NCBI RefSeq assembly: GCF_900108915.1
Contig: NZ_FNYH01000003.1
Span: 186,001 to 250,000, forward strand
DNA: 64,000 bases
Direction: 5' to 3'
Source of the DNA: Allopseudospirillum japonicum
GTDB taxonomy: Bacteria; Pseudomonadota; Gammaproteobacteria; Pseudomonadales; Halomonadaceae
Part shown: one piece after another, positions 1-12,002 of the stretch
Numbering within the stretch: position 1 is the stretch's first letter
Layout of the letters: every line of letters starts with the position of its first letter
Program-made: the position numbers and the translations under genes
The notes under the pieces: generated by a model
The model's input: only the letters and a program-made list of their open reading frames with translations
Databases searched by the model: none
Told to the model about the DNA's origin: nothing

Positions 1-320
1 AAATCATCTGCATGTCCATGAGCTAAGCGTGCCATTAAATCGGCTGTCGCTGGGGCGATCACAATTTTGTGCGCCCAACGTGCTAACTCAATATGCCCCA
101 TACCCGCTTCTGCATCTGCATCTAATAAGCTGGTATGTACTGGGGATTGACTCAAAGCTTGTAGGGTTAAGGGTGTGATAAAGGCTTGGGCGGCCTGCGT
201 CATGGCCACACGCACTTGCGCACCGGCTTGGGTCAGCAAACGGACTAAATGTGCACTTTTATAGGCCGCAATACCACCACTAATGCACACTAAAATACGC
301 TGATCTTTGAGGGAAGTCAT
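1..320 (-). CDS. coaBC: Phosphopantothenoylcysteine decarboxylase/synthetase CoaBC, N-terminal part
   Basis: The minus strand from an ATG at 318-320 reads [20 protein letters not shown] and continues to the window edge, so the 3' part is missing. The opening GGIAAYKS motif and the later [18 protein letters not shown] stretch are those of the flavin-dependent CoaC (PPC decarboxylase) half of the bifunctional CoaBC (Dfp) enzyme, which makes 4'-phosphopantetheine in coenzyme A synthesis. Only about 106 residues are visible, so the CoaB synthetase half cannot be checked. The gene diverges from radC, the same arrangement as dfp/radC in Escherichia coli, which supports the call. The 65-bp gap to the radC start must hold the promoters of both genes. 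Confidence 0.93.
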   Translation of the reverse strand, partial: MTSLKDQRILVCISGGIAAYKSAHLVRLLTQAGAQVRVAMTQAAQAFITPLTLQALSQSPVHTSLLDADAEAGMGHIELARWAHKIVIAPATADLMARLAHGHADD

Positions 321-385
321 AAGCGAAAATCCTTATTTTCTGCTAATTAATGAGGTTGGGATTATCAATGCAAGGAGCAAATCAG

Positions 386-1063
386 ATGGCAAGTATTCGT
401 GAATGGCCTGAAGGAGAACGTCCACGTGAAAAATTATTACACATGGGTCCTCAAGCACTTTCTGATGCAGAACTATTAGCTATTTTCTTACGCACAGGCA
501 CACAAGGCAAATCAGCGGTTGATCTAGCGCGTGAGCTTATCAAGGAATTTGGTGGTTTACGCACCTTGCTGACCGCAAATCAACAAAGCTTTTGTGCTTG
601 CCACGGATTAGGACAAGCCAAATTTGCAACTTTACAAGCGGTGCTAGAAATGAGCCGCCGTCATATGGAAGCGGTACTCACTCGTGGCGAGGCTCTGACC
701 AGTTCGAAACAGGTCCGCCAATTGTTAAAACTCAAATTACGCGATTATCCGCATGAAGTCTTTGCTGTCATATTTTTGGATAAGCAACATCAAGTGCTTG
801 CCATTGAGGAGCTTTTTAAAGGCACTTTAGATGCAGCCAGTATTTATCCACGCGAAGTCCTCAAACGTGTGTTACACCATAATGCCGCAGCAGTCATTTT
901 TGCGCATAACCATCCTTCAGGTTCAACGCGTCCCAGTCAGGCAGATCAACAAATCACCCAAAGTTTACGCACCTTATTACAGATGATTGATGTGCAAGTG
1001 CTCGATCACTTTATTATTGGTGAAGGCGATCCTTACTCATTTGCAGAAGCTGGCTTGATTTAA
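386..1063 (+). CDS. radC: RadC/YeeS-family JAB domain protein
   Basis: RadC family protein of 225 residues beginning [18 protein letters not shown]. The N-terminal helix-hairpin-helix region ([15 protein letters not shown], later [14 protein letters not shown]) is followed by the MPN/JAB metalloprotease-like domain with its metal-site pattern EVF...[15 protein letters not shown] (HxH-x7-D type). Two in-frame ATGs lie upstream (350, 368), but only the ATG at 386 has a ribosome site (AAGGAG at 372-377, 8 bases upstream) and a family-like N-terminus. The cellular role of RadC is not settled; the old DNA-repair assignment in E. coli was not upheld. Its place between coaBC and rpmB is the conserved gammaproteobacterial order. 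Confidence 0.92.
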   Translation: MASIREWPEGERPREKLLHMGPQALSDAELLAIFLRTGTQGKSAVDLARELIKEFGGLRTLLTANQQSFCACHGLGQAKFATLQAVLEMSRRHMEAVLTRGEALTSSKQVRQLLKLKLRDYPHEVFAVIFLDKQHQVLAIEELFKGTLDAASIYPREVLKRVLHHNAAAVIFAHNHPSGSTRPSQADQQITQSLRTLLQMIDVQVLDHFIIGEGDPYSFAEAGLI

Positions 1064-1075
1064 ATCATCCTTGGC

Positions 1076-1103
1076 TTGCGGTTCCGGCTAGAGCAGGTAT
1101 AAT
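1076..1103 (+). promoter_or_regulatory. Sigma-70 promoter upstream of rpmB (distal)
   Basis: TTGCGG (1076-1081), 16-bp spacer, perfect TATAAT (1098-1103). It lies just after radC and would give an rpmB transcript with a leader of about 220 nt. Sequence match only. Confidence 0.5.
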
Positions 1104-1202
1104 GTGCCTTCCTCAATACTCTGTGCCGGATCAGCTAGGATTTGTGCCCCGTTTATCCACTGCATCTTGAATGTATACATTCGAGATTGTTTTGGCGTTT
1201 GC

Positions 1203-1231
1203 TTGCATGTGCATGACGCTTCTGATATAAA
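1203..1231 (+). promoter_or_regulatory. Sigma-70 promoter of rpmB-rpmG (proximal)
   Basis: TTGCAT (1203-1208), exact 17-bp spacer, TATAAA (1226-1231). This gives an rpmB leader of about 95 nt. It is the better-spaced of two candidate promoters, as expected for a strongly expressed ribosomal-protein operon. Confidence 0.6.
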
Positions 1232-1236
1232 GTTCG

Positions 1237-1332
1237 GCCTTTAATCAGGGGTAACGGCGGTCGCCTTCCTTCCATGCCGGTTGTCCCACGGAATTTTCTT
1301 GAAGCCAACACTGAGCGGTTGGAGGCCAACAA
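1237..1332 (+). promoter_or_regulatory. Structured rpmB leader with possible ribosome-site sequestration
   Basis: The leader contains CCAAC (1305-1309), then GTTGG (1318-1322) overlapping the GGAGG ribosome site (1321-1325), then a second CCAAC (1326-1330) directly before the ATG. The central GTTGG can in principle pair with the upstream CCAAC, which would tie up part of the Shine-Dalgarno sequence. A small GGCG/CGCC hairpin lies further upstream. This is a pattern seen by eye; autoregulation by L28 or L33 is inference. Confidence 0.3.
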
Positions 1333-1569
1333 ATGTCACAAGTTTGTCAAGTTACCGGCAAGCGTCCTATCACCGGTAATAACGTATCACACTCAAATCG
1401 TAAAACGCGTCGTCGTTTTCTGCCTAACCTGCATACGCATCGTTTTTGGGTAGAGTCTGAAAAGCGCTTCGTTAAATTGCGCGTTTCCTCTAAAGGCATG
1501 CGCATTATCGATAAAGTAGGTATCGACCAAGTCTTGGTTGATTTGCGCAAGCGCGGCGAAAGCTTTTAA
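1333..1569 (+). CDS. rpmB: 50S ribosomal protein L28
   Basis: A 78-residue basic protein starting [17 protein letters not shown] and containing [20 protein letters not shown], almost residue-for-residue the bacterial L28 pattern. It binds 23S rRNA in the large subunit. It lacks the paired CxxC zinc motifs of C+ paralogues, so this is the zinc-independent form. A strong GGAGG ribosome site lies 7 bases upstream of the ATG. It is followed after 16 bases by rpmG, the usual two-gene operon. Confidence 0.98.
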   Translation: MSQVCQVTGKRPITGNNVSHSNRKTRRRFLPNLHTHRFWVESEKRFVKLRVSSKGMRIIDKVGIDQVLVDLRKRGESF

Positions 1570-1585
1570 TTAAAGGAGCGATAAG

Positions 1586-1741
1586 ATGCGTGATAAAATC
1601 AAGCTAGTTTCTAGCGCAGGTACTGGTCACTTCTACACCACGACCAAAAACAAGCGTACCACGCCTGATAAACTAGAATTCAAAAAGTATGATCCTGTAG
1701 TGCGCAAGCATGTGCTCTACAAAGAAGCAAAAATCAAGTAG
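1586..1741 (+). CDS. rpmG: 50S ribosomal protein L33
   Basis: A 51-residue gene starting at an ATG with AAAGGAG about eight bases upstream. The protein begins [20 protein letters not shown] and ends YKEAKIK, matching L33 of the large ribosomal subunit. It contains no cysteine, so it is the zinc-independent (C-) type. It is cotranscribed with rpmB (16-base gap), and an intrinsic terminator follows 43 bases after the stop, so mutM is not an obvious part of the transcript. Confidence 0.98.
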   Translation: MRDKIKLVSSAGTGHFYTTTKNKRTTPDKLEFKKYDPVVRKHVLYKEAKIK

Positions 1742-1784
1742 TCTGATTCGCCCTTTTCTTTTCGCTGGCGCATTAGCACATCAA

Positions 1785-1808
1785 AACCCGGATTCGTCCG
1801 GGTTTTTT
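1785..1808 (+). terminator. Rho-independent terminator after rpmG
   Basis: Stem AACCCGGA (1785-1792), TTCG loop, TCCGGGTT (1797-1804), then a T-run to 1808. UUCG tetraloop, classic intrinsic terminator ending the rpmB-rpmG operon. Confidence 0.9.
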
Positions 1809-1839
1809 ATTGCCTTCAATTTACCCTGAGGATGCCTCA

Positions 1840-2709
1840 ATGCCTGAATTACCTGAAGTGGAAACCACACGCACAGGTCTTGCGCCTTATTGCCATCAGG
1901 GCATTATCAGCCATTTGCAGGTTCGTCAGCCCAGATTAAGATGGCCTGTCCCCGAAAACCTTGAAGCGCAAGTGCAAGGTGGGCATCTTGCTCCTTTACT
2001 ACGCCGTGCTAAATACTTACTCCTACCGGTAACCGCACGCGGTTACTTAATTTGGCACCTTGGTATGTCGGGGAAATTTCGTGTCCTTACCCCAGAGACA
2101 ACAGATCAAGCATGGCGTAAACACGAGCATATTGAGCTGGGTTTAACCTCTGGAGTACGCATCCGTTATGAGGACCCACGACGTTTTGGTGCCTTACTCT
2201 GGCATCCAGACTTGCAAGCTGGGCAAGCACAAGCACCCTGGCCACAACATCCATTGCTTACGGCTTTAGGTCCAGAACCTTTATCCACAAATTGGCATGC
2301 AGAAGATTTTTATCATCAATGCCGCAAAAGTCGTAAAGCGATTAAAGTGCTTCTGATGGAGCCTAAGTGCGTGGTCGGTGTGGGGAATATTTATGCCACT
2401 GAAGCCTTATTCGCGGCCAAGATACATCCACAATGCCCTGCCAATCGCCTCAGTTTCTCTGAATGCGCTCTATTGGTCACTCATGTCAAAAAGATTTTGA
2501 CCCAAGCTATTGCACAGGGTGGCACCAGCCTAAAAGATTTTGCCTCTGTCCAAGGGGATTTAGGTTATTTTGCCCAATCCTTGCAAGTGTATGGACGCAC
2601 AGGGCAAGCTTGTTATCTTTGTGAAACGCCTATTCAGAGCGTGCAACTGGCACAGCGTACCTCTGCTTTTTGTCCCCAGTGCCAACCTTTATCCGCAAAA
2701 GAAGCCTAA
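1840..2709 (+). CDS. mutM: Formamidopyrimidine-DNA glycosylase (Fpg/MutM)
   Basis: Bifunctional DNA glycosylase/AP lyase that removes 8-oxoguanine and other oxidised purines. The start must be the ATG at 1840, because the catalytic nucleophile is the proline exposed after Met removal (MPELPEVE, with the catalytic Glu next to it). An in-frame ATG at 1810 would add ten residues and abolish this. The conserved lysine (RRAKYLLL), the H2TH region with VGVGNIYATEALF, and a C-terminal zinc finger (CYLC...CPQC) are present. At 289 residues it is slightly longer than E. coli MutM, with a short tail after the zinc finger. dnaE follows after 18 bases. MutY, its partner in the 8-oxoG system, is encoded at 47.0-48.1 kb. 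Confidence 0.96.
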   Translation: MPELPEVETTRTGLAPYCHQGIISHLQVRQPRLRWPVPENLEAQVQGGHLAPLLRRAKYLLLPVTARGYLIWHLGMSGKFRVLTPETTDQAWRKHEHIELGLTSGVRIRYEDPRRFGALLWHPDLQAGQAQAPWPQHPLLTALGPEPLSTNWHAEDFYHQCRKSRKAIKVLLMEPKCVVGVGNIYATEALFAAKIHPQCPANRLSFSECALLVTHVKKILTQAIAQGGTSLKDFASVQGDLGYFAQSLQVYGRTGQACYLCETPIQSVQLAQRTSAFCPQCQPLSAKEA

Positions 2710-2727
2710 AGTAAGAGCCTACCGCCT

Positions 2728-5700
2728 ATGTCCATGCCAACCTTTGTCCACCTGAATCTCCATAGCGAATATTCTCTTGTCGATGGTTTAATTCGCATTA
2801 AAGCCCTCAGCAAGCGCTTGCAAGAATTACAAATGCCTGCAGTTGCCATCACAGATGTGAATAACTTTTTCGGTTTAGTGAAATTCTATAAAAATTTACA
2901 AGGCGCTGGATTAAAACCCCTGATTGGTGTGGATATGTATTTAAAACATCCACAAGCATCTGAGGCAGGCTGGCGTTTAACCCTGTTAGCAATGGATAAC
3001 CAAGGCTATCGTAACCTGACCGAGCTGATCTCCCAAGCTTGGCTAGAAGGCCAGCATCAAGGGCGTGCTTATATCGAGGAAGCTTGGTTGCTGGCAAAAA
3101 ACCAAGGCATTTTAGTGCTTTCCGGCGCACTAGAAGGAGAAATTGGCCATTGGTTATTGCACCACCCTCCTACAGCCCAGCAGCGCTGTTTACATTGGAT
3201 GCAACATTTTCCGCAACGTTTTTATTTAGAGATTCAGCGCACCGGCCACCCACAAGATGAAGCCTGTGTGCAAGCCAGTGTTGCCCTTGCCTACCAAGTG
3301 CAATGTCCTCTTGTGGCCACCAATGGTGTGCGTTTTTTAAATCCGCAAGACTATTGGGCACATGAAACACGTGTTTGTATTGGTGAAGGGGAAAGTTTAG
3401 AAGATCCTAAACGCATCAGCCGTTATCGTGAGCAGCAATACCTAAAAAGTGCCGAGGAAATGCAGGCCCTATTTGCCGATATCCCAGAAGCCCTTACCAA
3501 TAGTGTAGAAATTGCTAAACGATGCAATGTGACCTTGCGCCTTGGTGAATATTTTTTACCTGAATACCCAGTCCCCCAAGGGATGAGTATGGATGATTTT
3601 TTCCGCCAAGTGGCCCATCAAGGTTTACAAGTCCGTTTGCAACAAAACTTTGATCCGCAAAGTGCTGATTTTAGCGCTAAAGCACAAGAATATCGTCAAC
3701 GCCTAGATTTTGAGCTAGATACCATTTTGCAAATGGGATTTCCCGGCTATTTTTTGATCGTGATGGACTTTATTAAGTGGGCCAAAAATAATGGCGTGCC
3801 AGTTGGCCCTGGGCGGGGCTCTGGTGCGGGTTCTTTGGTTGCCTATGCTTTGGATATCACGGACTTAGATCCGATTGCTTATGATTTACTGTTTGAGCGC
3901 TTTTTAAATCCTGAACGGGTTTCCATGCCGGATTTTGATATTGATTTTTGTATGGAAGGCCGAGACCGTGTCATTGAGTATGTCGCGGAACGTTATGGAC
4001 GTTTTGCCGTTTCACAAATCGTCACCTTTGGCACCATGGCCGCAAAAGCAGTTGTGCGTGATGTTGCCAGAGCCCAAGGCAAGCCTTATATGCTGGGGGA
4101 TAAGTTATCCAAAATGATCCCCTTTGAAGTCGGCATGACACTCAGCAAAGCCTACGACCAAGAAGAGACGCTGCGTACCCACCTTGAGCAAGACGAGGAG
4201 GCACGCGAGGTTTGGGAAATGGCACTCAAACTAGAAGGCATCACCCGAGGCACAGGCAAGCACGCAGGCGGCGTGGTCATTGCTCCAACCAAACTCACCG
4301 ATTTTGCCCCTTTATTATGTGAGGAAGATGGCTCAGGTTTAGTCGTGCAATTTGATAAGGGCGACGTAGAAGAAGCGGGGTTAGTGAAATTTGACTTTCT
4401 GGGCCTACGCACCCTGACTATTATTGATTGGGCTGTCAAAGATATTAACCGCTTACGTGCCTCTCAAGGAGAAGCGCCTCTCGATATTAATCATATTGAT
4501 CTTAAAGATGAAAAAACCTTTGCCATGCTGCAGAAGGCAGAAACCACAGCGGTTTTCCAGCTCGAATCGCGCGGCATGAAAGAACTGATCAAACGCCTGC
4601 GTCCTGATTGCCTTGAGGATCTGATTGCTTTAGTGGCTTTATTTCGCCCTGGGCCTTTGCAATCTGGCATGGTGGATGATTTTATCAACCGCAAACATGG
4701 ACGCGCAGAACTAGCTTGGCCACACCCTGATTATCAATTAGATAGCCTACAACCTGTCCTAGAACCGACTTACGGGATTATTTTGTATCAAGAACAAGTG
4801 ATGCAAATTGCCCAAGTCATGGCCGGTTATACCCTAGGTGGTGCTGATTTGTTACGGCGCGCTATGGGTAAGAAAAAACCGGAAGAGATGGCCAAACAAA
4901 GGGAAGTTTTCTTAGAAGGCAGTAAAAATAACGGTATTGACGAACATCTAGCGGCGAACATCTTTGATCTAGTAGAAAAATTCGCAGGTTATGGTTTTAA
5001 CAAATCTCACTCTGCTGCCTATGCACTGGTCTCTTATCAAACGGCTTGGTTGAAAGCCCATTACCCTGCCTCTTTTATGGCCGCTGTGTTATCCACAGAA
5101 ATGCATAATATTGATAAGGTGGTCATGCTGATCGAAGAATGCCGTTGTATGGGGTTAATCTTATGTCCTCCAGATGTGAATTCCAGCCAATATAAATTCA
5201 CTGTGAATGCTCACCAAGAAATTGTCTATGGTCTTGGCGCGATTAAGGGGGTTGGTGAAGGCCCTATTGGTGCGATTGTCGAGGCACGCAATGCCCAAGG
5301 GAGGTTTCAGGATTTATTCGATTTCTGTCATCGCGTCGATACAAGGACACTCAACAAGCGGACTTTGGAAGCTTTGGTGCGTTCAGGTGCCTTTGACAAA
5401 CTAGGTGCCCCACGTAGCCAATTATTTGCCGCATTAGAGGATGCTTTGCAAAGTGCTGAGCAAGCAAAGGCGAACCAGAATGCCGGTATTGTCGATTTAT
5501 TCGCAGATGCTTTAACCCCAAGTAGCACAGATACCACAACAACTTATCAGGCTTATCAACAAGTACGTGAATGGACAGATAGAGAGCGTTTACAAGGCGA
5601 AAAAGACACTTTAGGGCTTTATTTAACAGGCCACCCTATTGATGCTTATTTGCAAGAACTCAGATTGAGTGTGCGTACCCGTATTGCAGATTTGCATCCC

Positions 5701-6252
5701 CAAAGAGAACCCCAAAGAGTTGCCGGCTTGGTTGTTGCACAACGTACTTTAAAAAATAAGCGCGGAGAGACTCTTGCGTTCGTCACTTTGGATGATCAAA
5801 GCGGTCGCATTGAAGTTGCCTTATTTGCTGAGCAGTATGAAGCGGTGCGCACTTATTTAAGTCATCATAAAGAGATGATCGCGATTGTAGAAGGCGAGGT
5901 GAGCCATGATGATTTTTCCAACACTTTACGTATGCGCGCCCGCGATTTTATTCCTTTAGCACAAGCTAGATGCCGTTATGCACAGGCCTTGATTTTGCGG
6001 TTTACGCAAGCACACAAGCTGTCCGACGTGCTGCCCAAAGTCATGGCGATTTTATCCACAGCTAAGATAGAGGATTCACAGGCCTTAGGTCTACCACTAC
6101 ATTGGCATTACCAAACACAGGATCCCCAACTCGCCTATCAAGTGAGTGTTGAGTCTCAGCCCAGCCCTTGGCGCATCTATCCAGATGAGACTTTGATTGA
6201 AACCTTGCAAGAACACCTAGGTAAACAAGGGGTTGATATCCGCTATCACTAA
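2728..6252 (+). CDS. dnaE: DNA polymerase III alpha subunit
   Basis: Replicative polymerase of 1174 residues, the usual DnaE1 length. In order: an N-terminal PHP domain (HSEYSLVDGLI...ITDVNNFFGLVKFY) whose metal residues look degenerate, as in E. coli; the C-family polymerase palm with PDFDIDF near residue 400 supplying two catalytic aspartates and KFDFLGLRTL supplying the third; a tandem helix-hairpin-helix region; a likely beta-clamp binding segment (GIVDLFADA); an OB fold (VAGLVVAQRTLKNKRGE); and a C-terminal tau-binding region. It is compactly placed after mutM rather than in the lpxB-rnhB-dnaE-accA cluster of E. coli. It converges on gyrB across a shared hairpin. Confidence 0.97.
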   Translation: MSMPTFVHLNLHSEYSLVDGLIRIKALSKRLQELQMPAVAITDVNNFFGLVKFYKNLQGAGLKPLIGVDMYLKHPQASEAGWRLTLLAMDNQGYRNLTELISQAWLEGQHQGRAYIEEAWLLAKNQGILVLSGALEGEIGHWLLHHPPTAQQRCLHWMQHFPQRFYLEIQRTGHPQDEACVQASVALAYQVQCPLVATNGVRFLNPQDYWAHETRVCIGEGESLEDPKRISRYREQQYLKSAEEMQALFADIPEALTNSVEIAKRCNVTLRLGEYFLPEYPVPQGMSMDDFFRQVAHQGLQVRLQQNFDPQSADFSAKAQEYRQRLDFELDTILQMGFPGYFLIVMDFIKWAKNNGVPVGPGRGSGAGSLVAYALDITDLDPIAYDLLFERFLNPERVSMPDFDIDFCMEGRDRVIEYVAERYGRFAVSQIVTFGTMAAKAVVRDVARAQGKPYMLGDKLSKMIPFEVGMTLSKAYDQEETLRTHLEQDEEAREVWEMALKLEGITRGTGKHAGGVVIAPTKLTDFAPLLCEEDGSGLVVQFDKGDVEEAGLVKFDFLGLRTLTIIDWAVKDINRLRASQGEAPLDINHIDLKDEKTFAMLQKAETTAVFQLESRGMKELIKRLRPDCLEDLIALVALFRPGPLQSGMVDDFINRKHGRAELAWPHPDYQLDSLQPVLEPTYGIILYQEQVMQIAQVMAGYTLGGADLLRRAMGKKKPEEMAKQREVFLEGSKNNGIDEHLAANIFDLVEKFAGYGFNKSHSAAYALVSYQTAWLKAHYPASFMAAVLSTEMHNIDKVVMLIEECRCMGLILCPPDVNSSQYKFTVNAHQEIVYGLGAIKGVGEGPIGAIVEARNAQGRFQDLFDFCHRVDTRTLNKRTLEALVRSGAFDKLGAPRSQLFAALEDALQSAEQAKANQNAGIVDLFADALTPSSTDTTTTYQAYQQVREWTDRERLQGEKDTLGLYLTGHPIDAYLQELRLSVRTRIADLHPQREPQRVAGLVVAQRTLKNKRGETLAFVTLDDQSGRIEVALFAEQYEAVRTYLSHHKEMIAIVEGEVSHDDFSNTLRMRARDFIPLAQARCRYAQALILRFTQAHKLSDVLPKVMAILSTAKIEDSQALGLPLHWHYQTQDPQLAYQVSVESQPSPWRIYPDETLIETLQEHLGKQGVDIRYH

Positions 6253-6260
6253 ATAAGAGG

Positions 6261-6285
6261 CCCCAAGTTTAGAGCTTGGGGTCTT
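6261..6285. terminator. Terminator hairpin between convergent dnaE and gyrB
   Basis: CCCCAAG (6261-6267) pairs with CTTGGGG (6275-6281), with short T or A tracts on either side. It sits in the 44-bp gap between two convergent stop codons, so it probably serves both strands. The U-tract is weak. Confidence 0.65.
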
Positions 6286-6296
6286 TAGATACGAGA

Positions 6297-9817
<3,521 letters not shown>

Positions 9818-9951
9818 AAAATTTCAGCTTTTTGTATAGCTATTCATATAAAGATAAGAGAACATCTTCATGACGAAAATGCAGGTATTTGCTACCTCTA
9901 CATAAGAAGAAAAAATCAATGAATGATTTGATTCTAAAGGAGATTTAATCC

Positions 9952-11952
9952 ATGGACTTTTGGTATTCCACCTCTTTGCGTACCCGTTTATTTATTAATG
10001 TGTCCTTACTCTTGCTTGTTATTTTTGGGTTATCTTTGTTGATGCAACATCAACTCACAACAACCCATAGTCGTGAGCGCGTACAAAACCAAGATTTACC
10101 TCAAGTCTTAGCCTTGCTCAGTACGCAAATTCAAACAGAACTGACAGGCCCTATCGCTTTATCTCAGCAATTGGCAGAAAATTCCTTTATCCACCAGTGG
10201 TTACAAGACGGCAGCCCGCAGGATCAGCTCGCTAAAATACAAGCGCATTTACAACAGGTGCAGCAAATCACAGGGGCAAACCTGGTTTTTATGGCAACAG
10301 GTACAGACCAAACTTATTATCATTACTCCAATGGCACTTTGCAGCACAGACGTTTATCTGCACAAAATCCAGATGATGCTTGGTATTATCGTTTTAGCCA
10401 ACAAGCAGAAGCTTTTGAGCTCAACTTAGACACCAATCATTTTGAGGGCGATCAGCTTAAATTATTTATTAATTACCGCTCTCATGCACAAATCACCCGC
10501 GAAGGGCACTCGCTTCCGGTTAACTTGGCAGGCGTGGGACTTGATATGCAGCATCTTGCAGATCTGATCCGTCAATATTCAATTGGTGATACAGGCTTTG
10601 TCTTTTTAACCCAAATGACAGGCCGAGTGGATATTCACCCAGATCCCAAAGTTGCAGGCCAGCTAACACTAAATGCCTTACCAGGCTTTGCCAATCTTGC
10701 TGAAGTGATGTTGCAAGATACTTCCGGAAAAACACGAGTCTATCAAATTCAGAATCAAGGACATACAGAGTATGTCGGCGTACGCTTTATTGCTGATTTA
10801 CAAAGATTTCTTATCGTACAAGTTCCTGAATACCAAATTTTAGCACCGGTACAAGAGATCAGTTTACAACTTCTTGGACTGGCAGGTATTTTATCTGCTG
10901 TCGGTTTGCTTTTAGTGTACTGGCAATCTGGACATTGGGTTTTGCCGATTCGCTCCCTTGCCAAACAGATTTTACATGTCGCACAACAGCATGATTTAAG
11001 TTATCGCTTGCATACCAAAGATGGCGCCGAAATTGGTGAATTAGTCAAAGATATGAACCAGTTATTGCAGCATTTACAAATAGCTATCACTAAGGTGCAA
11101 TCTAATAGCCAAGCAATGTATCAAGCAAGCGATCATTTAACCTTAGGTGCACATGCAGCAACGACAGCCATTCAACAACAACAAGTTTCTGTAACTCAAG
11201 TAGCACAAGCTCTCACTGAAATCAGCCAAAAAACGCACCGTATTAACACCCATGCACAAGAGGCTGCCGAACAGGCTACTGTTTGCCAAGCAAACACCCA
11301 AACAGGCCGTAAACATTTGACACAAAGTGCGCACACTTTGCACCAGTTGGCACACGAGGTACAAGCTTGCCATCACACCATGAGCCACCTTGCCCAAGCT
11401 ACTAATAATATCTCTCATGTGGTTGATGTGATTCAGGCGGTTTCTGAACAAACGAATTTACTTGCACTCAATGCCGCGATTGAGTCCGCACGCGCAGGAG
11501 AGGCAGGCCGTGGTTTTGCCGTCGTTGCAGATGAAGTACGCGCTTTGGCGCAACGCACGCATGATTCAGCGGATGAAATCCAAGGTTTGGTCACAGAGCT
11601 ACAAACACAAACACAAGACGTTGTTCAACGCATGCATGCAAGTTATACACATAGCCAAACCAGTGTTGCCGATCTGGAACTTGCTGTGACCGAGTTACAA
11701 GAAGTGGAAGATGGTGTTCAGCATATGAATACCATGAATGCAGAAATTGCTACCTTGATTGATCAACAAAGCCAACAACTCAAAACAGTGAATCAAAAAC
11801 TACAAGAAATTGCCGAACACAGCCAACACACAGCTTCTTCAGCTGAACAAGCCACTGCTTTTACCCAAAATATCCAAGAATTAACACAAGAGTTGCAACA
11901 AAGAACAGCACTTTTTAAATGTGAGGGCGTACAAAATATTATGCGAGCTTAA
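9952..11952 (+). CDS. Methyl-accepting chemotaxis protein with periplasmic Cache-like sensor
   Basis: Chemoreceptor of 666 residues. TM1 lies around residues 12-31, a periplasmic sensor of about 270 residues follows ([18 protein letters not shown] and neighbouring motifs look like a double-Cache domain), TM2 lies around 305-325, then a HAMP domain and the cytoplasmic signalling coiled coil. The hairpin tip [31 protein letters not shown] is cut short here as [19 protein letters not shown] and is the highly conserved CheA/CheW contact. No C-terminal CheR-docking pentapeptide is seen (it ends QNIMRA). The ribosome site AAAGGAG precedes the ATG. It is a single-gene unit with its own terminator. 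The ligand cannot be predicted. Confidence 0.93.
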   Translation: MDFWYSTSLRTRLFINVSLLLLVIFGLSLLMQHQLTTTHSRERVQNQDLPQVLALLSTQIQTELTGPIALSQQLAENSFIHQWLQDGSPQDQLAKIQAHLQQVQQITGANLVFMATGTDQTYYHYSNGTLQHRRLSAQNPDDAWYYRFSQQAEAFELNLDTNHFEGDQLKLFINYRSHAQITREGHSLPVNLAGVGLDMQHLADLIRQYSIGDTGFVFLTQMTGRVDIHPDPKVAGQLTLNALPGFANLAEVMLQDTSGKTRVYQIQNQGHTEYVGVRFIADLQRFLIVQVPEYQILAPVQEISLQLLGLAGILSAVGLLLVYWQSGHWVLPIRSLAKQILHVAQQHDLSYRLHTKDGAEIGELVKDMNQLLQHLQIAITKVQSNSQAMYQASDHLTLGAHAATTAIQQQQVSVTQVAQALTEISQKTHRINTHAQEAAEQATVCQANTQTGRKHLTQSAHTLHQLAHEVQACHHTMSHLAQATNNISHVVDVIQAVSEQTNLLALNAAIESARAGEAGRGFAVVADEVRALAQRTHDSADEIQGLVTELQTQTQDVVQRMHASYTHSQTSVADLELAVTELQEVEDGVQHMNTMNAEIATLIDQQSQQLKTVNQKLQEIAEHSQHTASSAEQATAFTQNIQELTQELQQRTALFKCEGVQNIMRA

Positions 11953-11960
11953 TGGCACAG

Positions 11961-11996
11961 AAAAAGCGGTAGATACATACCGCTTTTTCTTTTTTC
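11961..11996. terminator. Bidirectional Rho-independent terminator
   Basis: AAAAAGCGGTA (11961-11971), loop GATACA, TACCGCTTTTT (11978-11988), followed by TCTTTTTT. The A-tract on one side and T-tract on the other let it terminate both the chemoreceptor gene and the convergent kinase gene. Confidence 0.9.
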
Positions 11997-12002
11997 GCCT
12001 CC

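Noticed and set aside
417..432. CCACGTGAAA in radC as a parS site
   Set aside because: Several mismatches in the left arm and the penultimate base; well below the recF site.
3361..3380. AAACACGTGTTT palindrome in dnaE as a possible second parS
   Set aside because: It shares only the CACGTG core with parS; the flanking bases do not fit the TGTTNCACGTGAAACA consensus.
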